The notes under the pieces: model-generated
What the model saw: the letters and a program-made list of their open reading frames with translations, nothing else
Databases searched by the model: none
Told to the model about the DNA's origin: nothing
In this document: positions 53,991 through 64,000 of the stretch, piece after piece
How positions within the stretch are numbered: the stretch's first letter is position 1
Layout: each line of letters starts with the position of its first letter
Position numbers and translations under genes: made by a program
Source of the DNA: Planctomycetaceae bacterium
GTDB taxonomy: Bacteria; Planctomycetota; Planctomycetia; Planctomycetales; Planctomycetaceae
Direction: 5' to 3'
Length of the DNA stretch: 64,000 bases
NCBI GenBank assembly: GCA_014762625.1
Contig: JABURQ010000067.1
Location: forward strand, 1-64,000

Positions 53991-54794
53991 ATGTCTGAAA
54001 CATCAGCAGATGATCGCGGTGCTTCGAATGAATCACGTTTATCTGACACAGCAAAAATTCTTGTGGTTCAAGTACAGCAGCTCATACGCTATGGACATGG
54101 GGGCTTATTAGTTTTTGGGATTGTGGCTCTTTACAACCCTGATTTCATAAAAGAAATTGTCACGAGTCTTGGTGGTCCGCTATCGATGTTGATGGTCTTG
54201 TCTATCGGAGCACCAATTTACGTGATCCATCGATATGTGATAGGTGAGTATTGCATCTATCCGCTTACCAACATTATTCATATCTATGTTTGGGACAAGA
54301 TAAGCTGTAAGCTCCGGAAAATAAAAGAATTTGAAACAACCAGTGTGACTGGGATGCTTGAACAGCAAGGTATCAAAGTAGAATCATACGATTGGCTATT
54401 TGGGTATTTTCTCCGGCGAAAGGTTTATTCGGACTGGAGGCAAGCATATTTGCCTGAAAAGAAAAAAAATCTGCTCAACCTATTCCATGCTGAAGTACAT
54501 ATTTTATGGATATCCGCAGTTATTGTGATGGGGGTGATTCTTTCTAGCTACATGTTCAGTGATGTTGGTGATTCAATCAAAGGGGATTTGAAGTATTGGT
54601 GCATCCTGTTCTTTGTACTGGTTTTCTCAGGACTGGTAGGAGACATTCAACTTCACAGTAAGCAGTGTCGAGATCTTCGCTCACAGGAAGCTGACCTCAA
54701 GAAGTTTCTCGAGGAATATGGATATCTGGGCAAGAACACCGTAGAAGTCAATCAGCCGATTTCTCAAAGCAATCATGAGAATTTGGTAGGGTAA
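53991..54794 (+). CDS. AT-rich hypothetical membrane protein
   Basis: A 267-residue protein with four likely membrane helices in two pairs: HGGLLVFGIVALYNP and LSMLMVLSIGAPIYVI, then ILWISAVIVMGVILSSYMF and LKYWCILFFVLVFSGLVG. A cytoplasmic part of about 90 residues lies between the pairs and a charged coiled C-terminus (EEYGYLGKN region) ends the protein. No known family. Base and codon use are richer in A and T than its neighbours, as in the ATPase-S24 gene, suggesting transfer. Confidence 0.7.
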   Translation: MSETSADDRGASNESRLSDTAKILVVQVQQLIRYGHGGLLVFGIVALYNPDFIKEIVTSLGGPLSMLMVLSIGAPIYVIHRYVIGEYCIYPLTNIIHIYVWDKISCKLRKIKEFETTSVTGMLEQQGIKVESYDWLFGYFLRRKVYSDWRQAYLPEKKKNLLNLFHAEVHILWISAVIVMGVILSSYMFSDVGDSIKGDLKYWCILFFVLVFSGLVGDIQLHSKQCRDLRSQEADLKKFLEEYGYLGKNTVEVNQPISQSNHENLVG

Positions 54795-54913
54795 CTCATT
54801 CAGTCCGCAGACTCGATTGGCGACCCTTCACCTTCGAGCACAAGAATTGGAGTCTGGATCTTGTGGCACACGGCTCTTGAAGAACAAAGTAAACGGTCCT
54901 GAGTGCAGAGAAA

Positions 54914-56098
54914 CTACAGCCGGACTAAACAAGTGCCCCAGCTCAAACCCGCTCCAAACCCGCACATCAGCACGGTGTCGCCTTCCGCGATTTGTCCCGC
55001 GCGGCGGGCTTCGTCGAGCACGATAGGAATCGAGCCGGCGGAGGTATTACCGTATTTGTCGAGATTCTTAAAAACGCGGCTGGACGGGACGCCGAGTTGC
55101 TGCATGGCGTGATTGATGATGCGGACGTTAGCTTGATGCAAGAGAAACATGGAAACGTCCTGCGGTCCCATGCCGGCGTGATCGAGGACGGTTTCAATCG
55201 TTTCCGTCACGGCATTTACGGCCCATTTGAAGACGCTGCGCCCGTCCATCTTGAGGAGATGGTTTCCGCTCGCAAGATCCTCTGCGGTGGCCGGTTTCCG
55301 CGTTCCACCCGCAGGGCGATCGAGCAGCGAGCCGCCGCTTCCATCCGCGCCCAACTGATAACTGATCAATCCCTGATGAGGAGATCCGCGACCGATCAAT
55401 ACGGCTCCCGCTCCATCGCCGAACAGCGGCGCAGTTCGCATGTCGGCGGGATCGACAATCCGACTGTTGACGTCGGCTCCGATCACCAGTGCCAATTCCG
55501 AGTTGCCGGTCGCCACGTATTGCGAGGCCGTCACCAGTGAGTAGACAAAGCCGGAGCAGGCGGCCTGTAAGTCCATGGCGGGAGCATCGAGTCCGAGTCG
55601 ATCCTGAACGATGCATGCCGTGGAAGGACACATGTAGTCGGGGGTAAATGTTCCGACCACGAGCAGGTCGATGTCCTCTTTCTTGACGTGAGAGGTTTCG
55701 ATCGCTCGCAAAGCGGCTTCGACGGCCAGATCGCTGGTCGCTTCCGATTCTTCAGCATGACGACGTTCGCGGATGCCGGTCCGTTGTTCGATCCAACCCG
55801 GTTCGAAGCCGTACTGTTCTTCGAGTTGTTCGTTGGTGACAACGCGATCGGGGACGTAAGATCCTGTGGAGAGGATCTCAATTCCGAGAAGGCTCTGAAT
55901 TCTGCGACTGCGTCGAAACACGGGATTGGAGTCTCGTTTATCCTGAGTGGTCTGGCGAATCGAAACCCCGATGGAACCTTCCGAAGCGGGTGGTGCTTCA
56001 GCGGTTTCGTCCGCGAGGGGAATATGTGGTCGATGCGGTTGCGTCATAACGGAATCAGGGGCAATGTCTTGCTTCCTCTGACGAACGTTGGAATCCAT
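54914..56098 (-). CDS. fabH: 3-oxoacyl-ACP synthase III with N-terminal extension
   Basis: A KAS III enzyme starting fatty-acid chains by condensing acyl-CoA with malonyl-ACP. The catalytic triad is present: Cys in DLQAACSGFVYSLV, His in LLHQANVRIINHAM and Asn in DKYGNTSAGS. The family normally begins near LGIEILSTGSYVPD, but about 70 polar, low-similarity residues precede it here. Possible starts are this ATG, another 17 codons later, or a TTG at 56164; none has a good ribosome site. It stands alone, away from other fab genes. Confidence 0.9.
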   Translation of the reverse strand: MDSNVRQRKQDIAPDSVMTQPHRPHIPLADETAEAPPASEGSIGVSIRQTTQDKRDSNPVFRRSRRIQSLLGIEILSTGSYVPDRVVTNEQLEEQYGFEPGWIEQRTGIRERRHAEESEATSDLAVEAALRAIETSHVKKEDIDLLVVGTFTPDYMCPSTACIVQDRLGLDAPAMDLQAACSGFVYSLVTASQYVATGNSELALVIGADVNSRIVDPADMRTAPLFGDGAGAVLIGRGSPHQGLISYQLGADGSGGSLLDRPAGGTRKPATAEDLASGNHLLKMDGRSVFKWAVNAVTETIETVLDHAGMGPQDVSMFLLHQANVRIINHAMQQLGVPSSRVFKNLDKYGNTSAGSIPIVLDEARRAGQIAEGDTVLMCGFGAGLSWGTCLVRL

Positions 56099-56361
56099 GA
56101 TGTCAGTACCATCAGGAGACCGTATGACGATCGTCCCGTTTCCGTCTGCCCGCTGAGTCGTCAACGACCAGATCTCGATCCTTCGTAAAGTGTGTCTAAT
56201 ATAATGCTTCCGTCAAAATGAGACTAGCGGGATCCGGGGATTCCTGCCGTCAGTTTGAGAATTCCTGCCGGAATTTCGACAAAATGACGCAATTTATCGC
56301 GGATCCGTGGCGTTTTCGGCATACTGGCTCCGTGGCTTTCCCTGTTTTTCTTCGAGTGATT

Positions 56362-56796
56362 ATGAAAATTATCCACGAAATGCGGCTTAAAGGTCCGTGG
56401 GAATACTGCTGGAAGTCTCCAGATCTTTCCGCAGAGCAGTTGGGGTGTCCTCTGGAAGGGCGTCTGAAAGTGCCCGTTACCTGGAGCGAATGTTTCGGAG
56501 ATCGAGCGGGAGTCGTGATCTGGTCGCGTCGTTTTCAAGAACCGACGAACCTGGACACTACCGAACGAGTGATGATCGCCGCTCCCCAGTTAGCGGGAGT
56601 CGTGCAGGTTCGACTGAATCACACTCCCCTGCCCCACGACGAACAGCCTGAGACCGGCTTTCGCTTCGACGTCACCGAATTGCTCGCTCCCAGCAATGTC
56701 CTGGAGATCGAAATGGAGTGCACGTCCGAGAGTCAGTCGCAGTCACGGGGAATGACCGAAGCCGCGGTCATCGAAATCTGGTCGCTGGTGGGATAA
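56362..56796 (+). CDS. Conserved hypothetical jelly-roll-like protein
   Basis: A 144-residue beta-rich protein: IHEMRLKGPWEYCW, VTWSECFGDRAGVVIWSRRF and a closing segment FDVTELLAPSNVLEIEMECT. The pattern resembles the sugar-binding domain of glycoside hydrolase family 2 without a catalytic domain. No signal peptide. Function unknown. It converges on the following membrane-protein gene with 11 bp between. Confidence 0.65.
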   Translation: MKIIHEMRLKGPWEYCWKSPDLSAEQLGCPLEGRLKVPVTWSECFGDRAGVVIWSRRFQEPTNLDTTERVMIAAPQLAGVVQVRLNHTPLPHDEQPETGFRFDVTELLAPSNVLEIEMECTSESQSQSRGMTEAAVIEIWSLVG

Positions 56797-56807
56797 CGGT
56801 CTTCGGG

Positions 56808-57689
56808 TTACGCGGCCCCGCGGGCGGCGGATTGGGTACTCACGAAGAAGGCCAGTTCGGCGGAGTCGGGATCGAGTCCCGCAGCACGTCGAGTGAGTTC
56901 GAGCCGAATGCCCCAACGTTCCACCGTTTTGATGTCGATCTTCAGATGGGGACCGTCGAGAAGTTCGCTCCTGACCTCCGGTCGGTCGTTAAAGGCGGGC
57001 CAGAAAGGGATATGAACGATGGCGGTTTTCTGATGCCGTTGAAAATCAACGCGAAAGGTTCCTTCCAGCCATTCACGACCGTCAGGATCGGAGCCACGTT
57101 CGTAGCGTTGAGCAATTTCACGGTCCGCTGACTGAAACTGGATCGCTTGTGGATGGTCGTTCCGATCGTCGGTTGGATCGGGGACGACCTCAGGCTCGGA
57201 AGTCGTCGAGAGACGGGAGAGTAATGCCTGTTCCAGTCCCGCATCGATGTCCTGATTCTCGTTGCGTTGTGTCTCGGAGTGTAACGGCTCGGGAACCGGG
57301 GCTTTCGATGAAACTTGAACGGCAACATGCGAAACGCGGGCAGGTTGAGTTCTCAGGAAGTGTTGTTTGGCGCTCACTGCCGACAGCACCAGAATGAGAA
57401 TCGCTGTCAGGGTGACCGCAGGAAGAAATCCGAATGCCGGTAATAGGGGGAGTGTCAGCAGGCAGTAGCCCAAACTCGTTGCGATGGCGGCGAGGGAAGT
57501 ACTCAGGCGAGTGGTTGAGGCCACACTCAATCCAGACAGCGAGAGGAGCAGATATCCCACCATCCAACAGCCGACCGACAACCACGGTCCCTGAGAACTG
57601 GGGAGGAGGATCGGGATGAACACCGCCAAACCACACAGCAGAGCCGTGCCGAGATGTTGCCAAAGTTGGACGGACTGACGTTGAAGCAT
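56808..57689 (-). CDS. Hypothetical membrane protein
   Basis: A 293-residue protein. Residues 1-110 form about four hydrophobic helices (TALLCGLAVFIPILL, VGCWMVGYLLLSLSGL and YCLLTLPLLPAFGFL among them). A charged linker leads to a soluble beta-type C-terminal domain from about 200 (GTFRVDFQRHQKTAIVHIPF). The C-terminal part is probably conserved within planctomycetes; function unknown. Confidence 0.75.
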   Translation of the reverse strand: MLQRQSVQLWQHLGTALLCGLAVFIPILLPSSQGPWLSVGCWMVGYLLLSLSGLSVASTTRLSTSLAAIATSLGYCLLTLPLLPAFGFLPAVTLTAILILVLSAVSAKQHFLRTQPARVSHVAVQVSSKAPVPEPLHSETQRNENQDIDAGLEQALLSRLSTTSEPEVVPDPTDDRNDHPQAIQFQSADREIAQRYERGSDPDGREWLEGTFRVDFQRHQKTAIVHIPFWPAFNDRPEVRSELLDGPHLKIDIKTVERWGIRLELTRRAAGLDPDSAELAFFVSTQSAARGAA

Positions 57690-57717
57690 CGAGGCATCCT
57701 TGCCTGATGAGGTGAAT

Positions 57718-57759
57718 AAAAAACGGCCCGAAGACGGCTGAGACGCTGTCTTCGAGCCG
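57718..57759 (-). terminator. Intrinsic terminator downstream of metK
   Basis: On the minus strand, CGGCTCGAAGAC and GTCTTCGGGCCG pair with one mismatch over a 12-base loop and run into TTTTTTATT. It closes the secA-waaA-metK series, about 90 bp past metK. Confidence 0.85.
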
Positions 57760-57847
57760 ATGAATCTCGGCGTAATTTAGTGGATCTGCGAGAACCGGGC
57801 AAGACGATCTCGGCGGTTCGCAGCCTTCAAGCCACGTGGTGAGCAAA

Positions 57848-58990
<1,143 letters not shown>

Positions 58991-59076
58991 GGGCGGCGTC
59001 TTCCTTCCATTGAGACTGATAGTTTTGATTTGTTGAAGGAGGCATTGTATTTGCCCCACCCCCAACCCACAACCGA

Positions 59077-60426
59077 TCAAGCCGCGCGTTTGAGCGCATT
59101 TCCCCTGTTTTTCGCGTGTTTTTGCTGTTTGGGGAGTAATGAAAGCAGAGAATTCACGGTTCGCTGTGTGGCCCCTTGCTGCGGAAGGACCGCTTGACGG
59201 GCGCGCTCTCCCATCTTGTGGGCGACGTCCGGGTTTTCGAGAAAATGCTGAATGACCGAGGTCATATTTCGTCCTTCCGGAATGACGGTCGCCGCTTCCG
59301 CGGTCTTCAGTAAAAACACCGCATCGCGAAAGTGATGGGTATTCGGACCGAACATCACGGTCGCGCCGAAGGCCGCCGGTTCGATCATGTTCTGCCCGCC
59401 GCGGTTGGTCAGTGATCCTCCAACATACGCCAAGTCGGCCAATCCCCAGCACGCGCCAAGCTCCCCTAGAGTGTCGAGGAGAATGATCGGATCGGGCTTC
59501 GAAGAGTTGACCTCTTCGGTGGGAGTTCGCGGAAGATTCGATCGCCTTACAAAAGGAAGGGTGTGTGAAGCGATGAGCGAGGCGACTTCTTCAAAACGCT
59601 CCTGATGCCTGGGGACGACGATCAATCGTAGATGTGGGAAAGCGGGCTTCAGGGTTTTGTACGTCTGCAAAACAAAGGCTTCTTCGGGAGCTTGCGTACT
59701 GCCGGCAATCAGGACGGTCTCAGAGTCCTTGAATCCAAAGAGATCGCGAAGCGCTTGCGTCTCAGGGTGATTTCGGTCGGTCGTGATCTGATCATATTTC
59801 ACCGATCCAGTGACGCGGACCTGTTCACAGCCGGCACCAAGCTTTCGGAACCGGGAAGCGTAGGTCTCATTCTGGACAGCGATCATTTGAAAGCGTTGCA
59901 GGAGGCTGCTGATCACCGGGCGAATTTTTCGGTAGCCATTGAAAGATTTCTCACTCAGCCGACCGTTAATGATGGCCAGGGGAATCTGTTGTTGACTGGC
60001 TGCGCGAATCAGGTTGGGCCACAGTTCCAATTCCACGAGGACGAGTAAATCCGGCTGAATTCGACGCAGCCCGCGACTGACAGCCCACGAAAAATCGAGC
60101 GGGCAATAACAAACCGTACAATCCGGGTATTTCGTGCGGGCTACATCCTGCCCGGTGTGAGTGGTGGTCGAAATGACGATATTGAGTTCGCCGTACTGCT
60201 CACGCAGCTCGGGAATTAGCGACTTGAGCAGCAGCACTTCTCCCACACTCACCGCGTGGAACCAGATCGTGGTCTCCTCTCTATTTTGAGAGGGCAAGCG
60301 GCCTAGAAGCTTTTGAGACCATCCCCGGCGATACTTCCCCTGCACGAGCATGCGATACGCGATCAAGGGAGAAGCGGCTGCGAGTAGCAGCAGGTAGACC
60401 AGATTTGTCAACGCGGAATATAAAAT
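59077..60426 (-). CDS. waaA: Kdo transferase (3-deoxy-D-manno-octulosonate transferase)
   Basis: A 449-residue membrane-anchored glycosyltransferase adding Kdo to lipid A precursors. After the N-terminal helix come [10 protein letters not shown] near residue 55, [11 protein letters not shown] near 130, SVKYD near 212 and the C-terminal donor-binding blocks ([27 protein letters not shown]). The start is unusual: GGAGGA lies 6 bases before an ATT codon at 60426, while the first conventional codon is a TTG five codons later (60411). From ATT the protein would begin with [14 protein letters not shown], as in relatives. It follows secA by 36 bp. Confidence 0.92.
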   Translation of the reverse strand: MLYSALTNLVYLLLLAAASPLIAYRMLVQGKYRRGWSQKLLGRLPSQNREETTIWFHAVSVGEVLLLKSLIPELREQYGELNIVISTTTHTGQDVARTKYPDCTVCYCPLDFSWAVSRGLRRIQPDLLVLVELELWPNLIRAASQQQIPLAIINGRLSEKSFNGYRKIRPVISSLLQRFQMIAVQNETYASRFRKLGAGCEQVRVTGSVKYDQITTDRNHPETQALRDLFGFKDSETVLIAGSTQAPEEAFVLQTYKTLKPAFPHLRLIVVPRHQERFEEVASLIASHTLPFVRRSNLPRTPTEEVNSSKPDPIILLDTLGELGACWGLADLAYVGGSLTNRGGQNMIEPAAFGATVMFGPNTHHFRDAVFLLKTAEAATVIPEGRNMTSVIQHFLENPDVAHKMGERARQAVLPQQGATQRTVNSLLSLLPKQQKHAKNRGNALKRAA

Positions 60427-60462
60427 GGCTCGTCCTCCGTGACGAGTGGTGTGGCTTCGAGG

Positions 60463-63400
60463 TCAGGCGACTCCCGCGCCGTGACATTTTTTGTATTTCT
60501 TGCCACTGCCGCACGGGCAGGGATCGTTCCTTCCCACTTTCGGTCCGGTGTTGATAATCGGATCGACGGCGTTGTTGGCAGCGCCCGGCTCCTGGCCTCC
60601 CGATTGCTCTTTGTATTCTTTTTGCGCGGCTTGTTGCGGATCTTCGTGTTCGACGTTTGTAATTCGCCACAGCGACCCGACGAAGTCGGGGCTTTGGCGG
60701 TCCATGCGAAAGATTGCCGCCGACACTTGCGAATCGACACGATCCCAGACGTTCTGAAACGCTTTGCGACCTTCCCGCTTGTATTCCACTTTGGGATCTT
60801 TCTGGGCGTAGCCGACCAGTCCGATGCCGGAACGGAGGTGATCCATGTAATAGAGATGTTCTTTCCAGGCGGTGTCGATCACTTCGAGAATCAGCGAGCG
60901 TTCGGCCTGCCGCAACTCGGGGCGGAATTTGGACTGATACGCATCGTTGAGTCGAATCCGCGTTCGATCGCGATCGAGTCCTTCGAGTTCTTCAGCTTTC
61001 AGTTCGGTATGGAATTCGGAATTCGCCCACTCCACCAGTTTGTCTCGTTGCATTTCAGAGAGCGGCGTTTCCACAGTCTCGAAAGCATCGTCCAGCTTCT
61101 CGTCGAGCTGTTTGATGGCCGATCCCTTCGCGAAATATTCTTCGCTCAGTTTCGTCAACATTTCTTCCATGTCATGTCGGGAGATGCTGGTGTATTCGTT
61201 CGGATCCAGACTAGCGTCGAAGCGGTTATTGGCCCAACGAACGAGACCTTCGCGGTCGTAGCGATCGCCGCCGCCGGCGTCGCTCATAAAGCGGTTCATC
61301 CCGACCGAAACGGGGAACTCGGTTTCCTTGGCCTCGTAGACTCGCGAAACTTCCTGGCGGATCAGTTCAACCCCGTCGCCGGGCTCGGTCAGGTCTTCAA
61401 ACTGTTTCGGATCCATCTCCAGGGCGAGTTGCTGTTCGAGGAAACCGCACAACGAGCCACGACCGAAATCGTCTCGCAGGAATGTATCGAGATCGGACAA
61501 GTCAAGCCTGGCAACCGCCTCGCGGGCTTTTTCATACAGATACATCTGCATGTCGTCGCGACCGATTTTCTTCAATTCTTTATCGTTGGTATTCAGGTCG
61601 AATGCCTGATTGGCCCACTTCGAGAGAGCCTGCCAACTCCACTCCCGCTCGTCTTCCACATCCTCGGGGAGGTGAGTATCGATCTGATCGTTGATGACGT
61701 CTTCCGCTTGCGTGATCGCTTCGTCGCGAATAAAGAGATCGAGTTGCTCGCGGTCCATGTCGCGGAGAGCGTTCGCACTGATGTGAAGACCGAGTCGATG
61801 TTCGGCCCAGGCGACGATCGTTTCCCGGTAGTAACTCTCGTCAAGGAATTCGGGGACGCGTTCGGTGATCAGATTGTCGATCATCTCTTCAATCATGCCG
61901 CGACAATCGGCACCATCGAGGATGCGTTGGCGGAAGGAGTAGACCTGCTTCCGCTGTTCGTCCATCACTTCGTCGTATTCGAGCAGGTTTTTCCGGATGT
62001 CGAAGTGGTATTCCTCGCGTTTTTTCTGCGCGCCTTCGATCCGACGAGTCAACATCCGACTTTCGATCGGTTCTCCTTCTTCCATGCCGAGGCGACCCAT
62101 CATGGCCTGCATCATTTCTCCACCGAACATCCGTAATAAGGGATCGTCCATGGCGAGGAAGAACCGACTGGACCCACTGTCGCCTTGGCGTCCGGCGCGA
62201 CCGCGAAGCTGCAAGTCGATGCGGCGTGAGTCGTGTCGTTCGGTTCCGATCACGTGTAAACCTCCGATTTTCTCAACCTCTTTCCCTTCCGCCTTCATCC
62301 CCATTTTTTCGGCAATCTCATTGGTTTTGTCGTCCCAGACCTGCTTGGGAATTTCGAGTCGCGAGCTGTAGGTCTCGGTCAATTCCTGCAACGCGAGGAA
62401 CTCCGGGTTTCCGCCGAGAATAATGTCGGTACCGCGACCCGCCATGTTGGTGGCGATGGTGACGGCTGCCTTACGACCGGCCTGCGACACGATTTCCGCT
62501 TCACGCTCGTGGTGCTTGGCGTTCAGGACGCTGTGTTGGATGCCGTATTTGGTCAGTTTGTTGCCGATGTATTCCGATTTTTCGATCGACGTGGTTCCGA
62601 CCAGTACGGGACGTCCGGTGTCGTGGACCTCGCGGATTTCCTTGATCACCGCATCCCATTTTTCTTTTTCGCTGCGGTAAATCTTGTCGGGATGGTTGAT
62701 GCGTTGCATCACGCGGTTCGTCGGCACCGCCACCACATCGAGGCCGTAGATTTTCCAGAACTCGCCCGCTTCCGTCATCGCGGTTCCGGTCATCCCGCCC
62801 AGCTTGTTGTAGAGTTTGAAGAAGTTCTGGAGCGTGATCGTGGCCAGCGTCTGCGATTCCGCTTTGATTTTCAGCCCTTCTTTCGCCTGGACGGCCTGAT
62901 GGAGTCCATCGCTCCACTGACGCCCTTCCATCTTACGTCCGGTGAACTCGTCGACAATAATGACTTCCCCCTTCTCGACGACGTAGTTCACATCCCGTTT
63001 GTAAAGGTGGTGTGCCTTGAGAGAGTTATCGAGCAAGTGGGGCCATTCCATGTTGCCGGCGGTATAGAAACTTTCCACACCCGCCAGTTCTTCCGCCCGA
63101 CGGATTCCGTCTTCCGTCAGGTGGCAGGAGTGTTCCTTCTCTTTGACTTCAAAGTCTTCACCGACCTTCAGTTGCCGCGCGATGGCGTCGGCGCGAGGAT
63201 ATTTGGAGAGATCGTCTTCCGCCGGTCCGGAAATAATGAGCGGCGTTCGCGCTTCGTCGATCAGGATGTTGTCGATTTCGTCGATCAGCGCGAAATCCAG
63301 CGGCCCCTGCACCTGCAGGTCCTTGCGCGGTTTCATGTTGTCGCGGAGGTAATCGAAACCGAATTCGTTATTAGTTCCGTAGGTGATGTCAGAAGCGTAG

Positions 63401-63993
63401 GCTTTTTGACGCTCGAACGGGTCCATATTGGCCTGAATCGCACCGACCGTCAGCCCGAGCCCCTGATAGATGGCTCCCATCCATTCCATGTCGCGCTGGG
63501 CCAGGTAATCGTTGACCGTGATCGCGTGAACGTGTCCCGTGAGAGCGTTCAAGGCAGCGGGTAACGTCGCGACGAGAGTTTTCCCTTCCCCCGTCACCAT
63601 CTCGGCGATCATCCCTTTATGAAGGATGTATCCTCCGACCATCTGCACATCGTAATGGCGCATTTTGAGAAACCGTCGTCCCGCTTCGCGCGTAGCGGCG
63701 AAACTTTCGGGAAGGACATCCTCGAGCGTGGCGCCCTGCTTGATTTTCTCGCGCAATTTGGGCGCGGTTTGGCGCAATTGATCGTCGGTGAGAGATTCAT
63801 ATTCCGATTCGAGCGAATTGATCCGGTCGAGGGTCGAGCCGGAAACAACTTTGGCGTTCCCTTCCTTATCCCGGTCGAAGCCGATGTCTCGAATGCGTCG
63901 CTCGTTCGACGAGCCGAAAAGTTTGGTGATAAATCGTTCGAGTCCGGACGTGAAGGCATTAAACCAGTCGCCCAGCTTTGCGAGGAATTCCAT
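60463..63993 (-). CDS. secA: Preprotein translocase ATPase SecA, extended form
   Basis: A 1176-residue SecA, about 275 residues longer than the E. coli protein (901). It drives Sec-dependent export with SecYEG. Seen: [19 protein letters not shown] near residue 130, [20 protein letters not shown] near 235, [12 protein letters not shown] near 520 and [18 protein letters not shown] near 600. The region from about 720 to 1040 is enlarged, with repeated acidic helices of the type LDRDQLDLFI / [10 protein letters not shown]. The C-terminus ends in the zinc motif [13 protein letters not shown]. The ATG lies at the window edge, so upstream signals are cut off. Confidence 0.96.
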   Translation of the reverse strand: MEFLAKLGDWFNAFTSGLERFITKLFGSSNERRIRDIGFDRDKEGNAKVVSGSTLDRINSLESEYESLTDDQLRQTAPKLREKIKQGATLEDVLPESFAATREAGRRFLKMRHYDVQMVGGYILHKGMIAEMVTGEGKTLVATLPAALNALTGHVHAITVNDYLAQRDMEWMGAIYQGLGLTVGAIQANMDPFERQKAYASDITYGTNNEFGFDYLRDNMKPRKDLQVQGPLDFALIDEIDNILIDEARTPLIISGPAEDDLSKYPRADAIARQLKVGEDFEVKEKEHSCHLTEDGIRRAEELAGVESFYTAGNMEWPHLLDNSLKAHHLYKRDVNYVVEKGEVIIVDEFTGRKMEGRQWSDGLHQAVQAKEGLKIKAESQTLATITLQNFFKLYNKLGGMTGTAMTEAGEFWKIYGLDVVAVPTNRVMQRINHPDKIYRSEKEKWDAVIKEIREVHDTGRPVLVGTTSIEKSEYIGNKLTKYGIQHSVLNAKHHEREAEIVSQAGRKAAVTIATNMAGRGTDIILGGNPEFLALQELTETYSSRLEIPKQVWDDKTNEIAEKMGMKAEGKEVEKIGGLHVIGTERHDSRRIDLQLRGRAGRQGDSGSSRFFLAMDDPLLRMFGGEMMQAMMGRLGMEEGEPIESRMLTRRIEGAQKKREEYHFDIRKNLLEYDEVMDEQRKQVYSFRQRILDGADCRGMIEEMIDNLITERVPEFLDESYYRETIVAWAEHRLGLHISANALRDMDREQLDLFIRDEAITQAEDVINDQIDTHLPEDVEDEREWSWQALSKWANQAFDLNTNDKELKKIGRDDMQMYLYEKAREAVARLDLSDLDTFLRDDFGRGSLCGFLEQQLALEMDPKQFEDLTEPGDGVELIRQEVSRVYEAKETEFPVSVGMNRFMSDAGGGDRYDREGLVRWANNRFDASLDPNEYTSISRHDMEEMLTKLSEEYFAKGSAIKQLDEKLDDAFETVETPLSEMQRDKLVEWANSEFHTELKAEELEGLDRDRTRIRLNDAYQSKFRPELRQAERSLILEVIDTAWKEHLYYMDHLRSGIGLVGYAQKDPKVEYKREGRKAFQNVWDRVDSQVSAAIFRMDRQSPDFVGSLWRITNVEHEDPQQAAQKEYKEQSGGQEPGAANNAVDPIINTGPKVGRNDPCPCGSGKKYKKCHGAGVA

Positions 63994-64000
63994 GAGATTA

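Noticed and set aside
58991-59076. SAM riboswitch before metK
   Set aside because: Only 86 bp separate waaA and metK and no SAM-I or SAM-II type core was recognised.
60439-62136. 565-codon plus-strand frame
   Set aside because: Complement of secA; same explanation.

Overview
The window reads as a chromosomal segment of a marine or freshwater planctomycete (order Planctomycetales). The evidence is the gene content: a DUF1592-type cytochrome protein followed by a DUF1552 protein, a DUF1501 protein, Tat-exported and cytoplasmic Gfo/Idh/MocA oxidoreductases, a sulfatase, a neutral-ceramidase-like enzyme, a CPXCG zinc-ribbon protein, a SecA of about 1176 residues, and WaaA/WecA/ligase genes that imply a Gram-negative envelope. 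No rRNA, tRNA or CRISPR array was seen. Genes lie on both strands in short operons, and the gaps between them carry families of palindromic and dispersed repeats.

1-7 kb: an exported oxidoreductase, then a minus-strand signalling and stress block. In transcription order it holds a SpoIIE-type phosphatase, a Nudix-like protein, a PAS/histidine-kinase remnant with an internal deletion and an ANTAR response regulator. A leader with three hairpins follows, then a BON-like protein, a small hypothetical protein and a zinc alcohol dehydrogenase that has lost its structural-zinc cysteines. Two copies of a non-coding element with inverted ends (MITE-like) flank this block. 7-17 kb: the DUF1592/DUF1552 pair, an RhlE-like helicase, HrpB and a DUF1501 protein. 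17-24 kb: a repeat-rich gap, a DUF6933-like protein, purine nucleoside phosphorylase, a polyaspartate protein, desaturase plus RfbA, and a second oxidoreductase. 24-28.5 kb: GcvT and the sdhCAB operon with a strong terminator.

28.5-31.5 kb is a small accessory islet: an antitoxin whose toxin has a nonsense codon, three small proteins of which two look like immunity proteins, and a membrane-protein gene broken by a 5-bp duplication. 31.8-38.8 kb is core RNA and translation: RNase R, a YhaM-like HD exonuclease, ProS, an RluA-type pseudouridine synthase and a TPR protein. 39-46 kb: a sulfatase with a clear terminator, then the most striking gene of the window, a single AT-rich ORF of about 1275 codons (40884-44711) that joins a Rad50/SMC-like ATPase with a CPVC hook to two tandem LexA/S24-type domains, the first with its catalytic residues replaced and the second with an intact Ser-Lys pair. 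A ceramidase-like gene follows.

46-57 kb: WecA-like and O-antigen-ligase-like genes overlapping by one base, a DUF1573 protein next to a lipoprotein with a degenerate metallophosphatase-like domain and four haem motifs, a sugar isomerase-like protein, an AT-rich membrane protein and a KAS III enzyme. 57-64 kb: secA, waaA and metK run in line on the minus strand to an intrinsic terminator. The best candidate for an undescribed system is the ATPase-S24 fusion, which looks like a self-contained, damage- or invader-triggered switch. That role is inference; the domain arrangement is read from the sequence.
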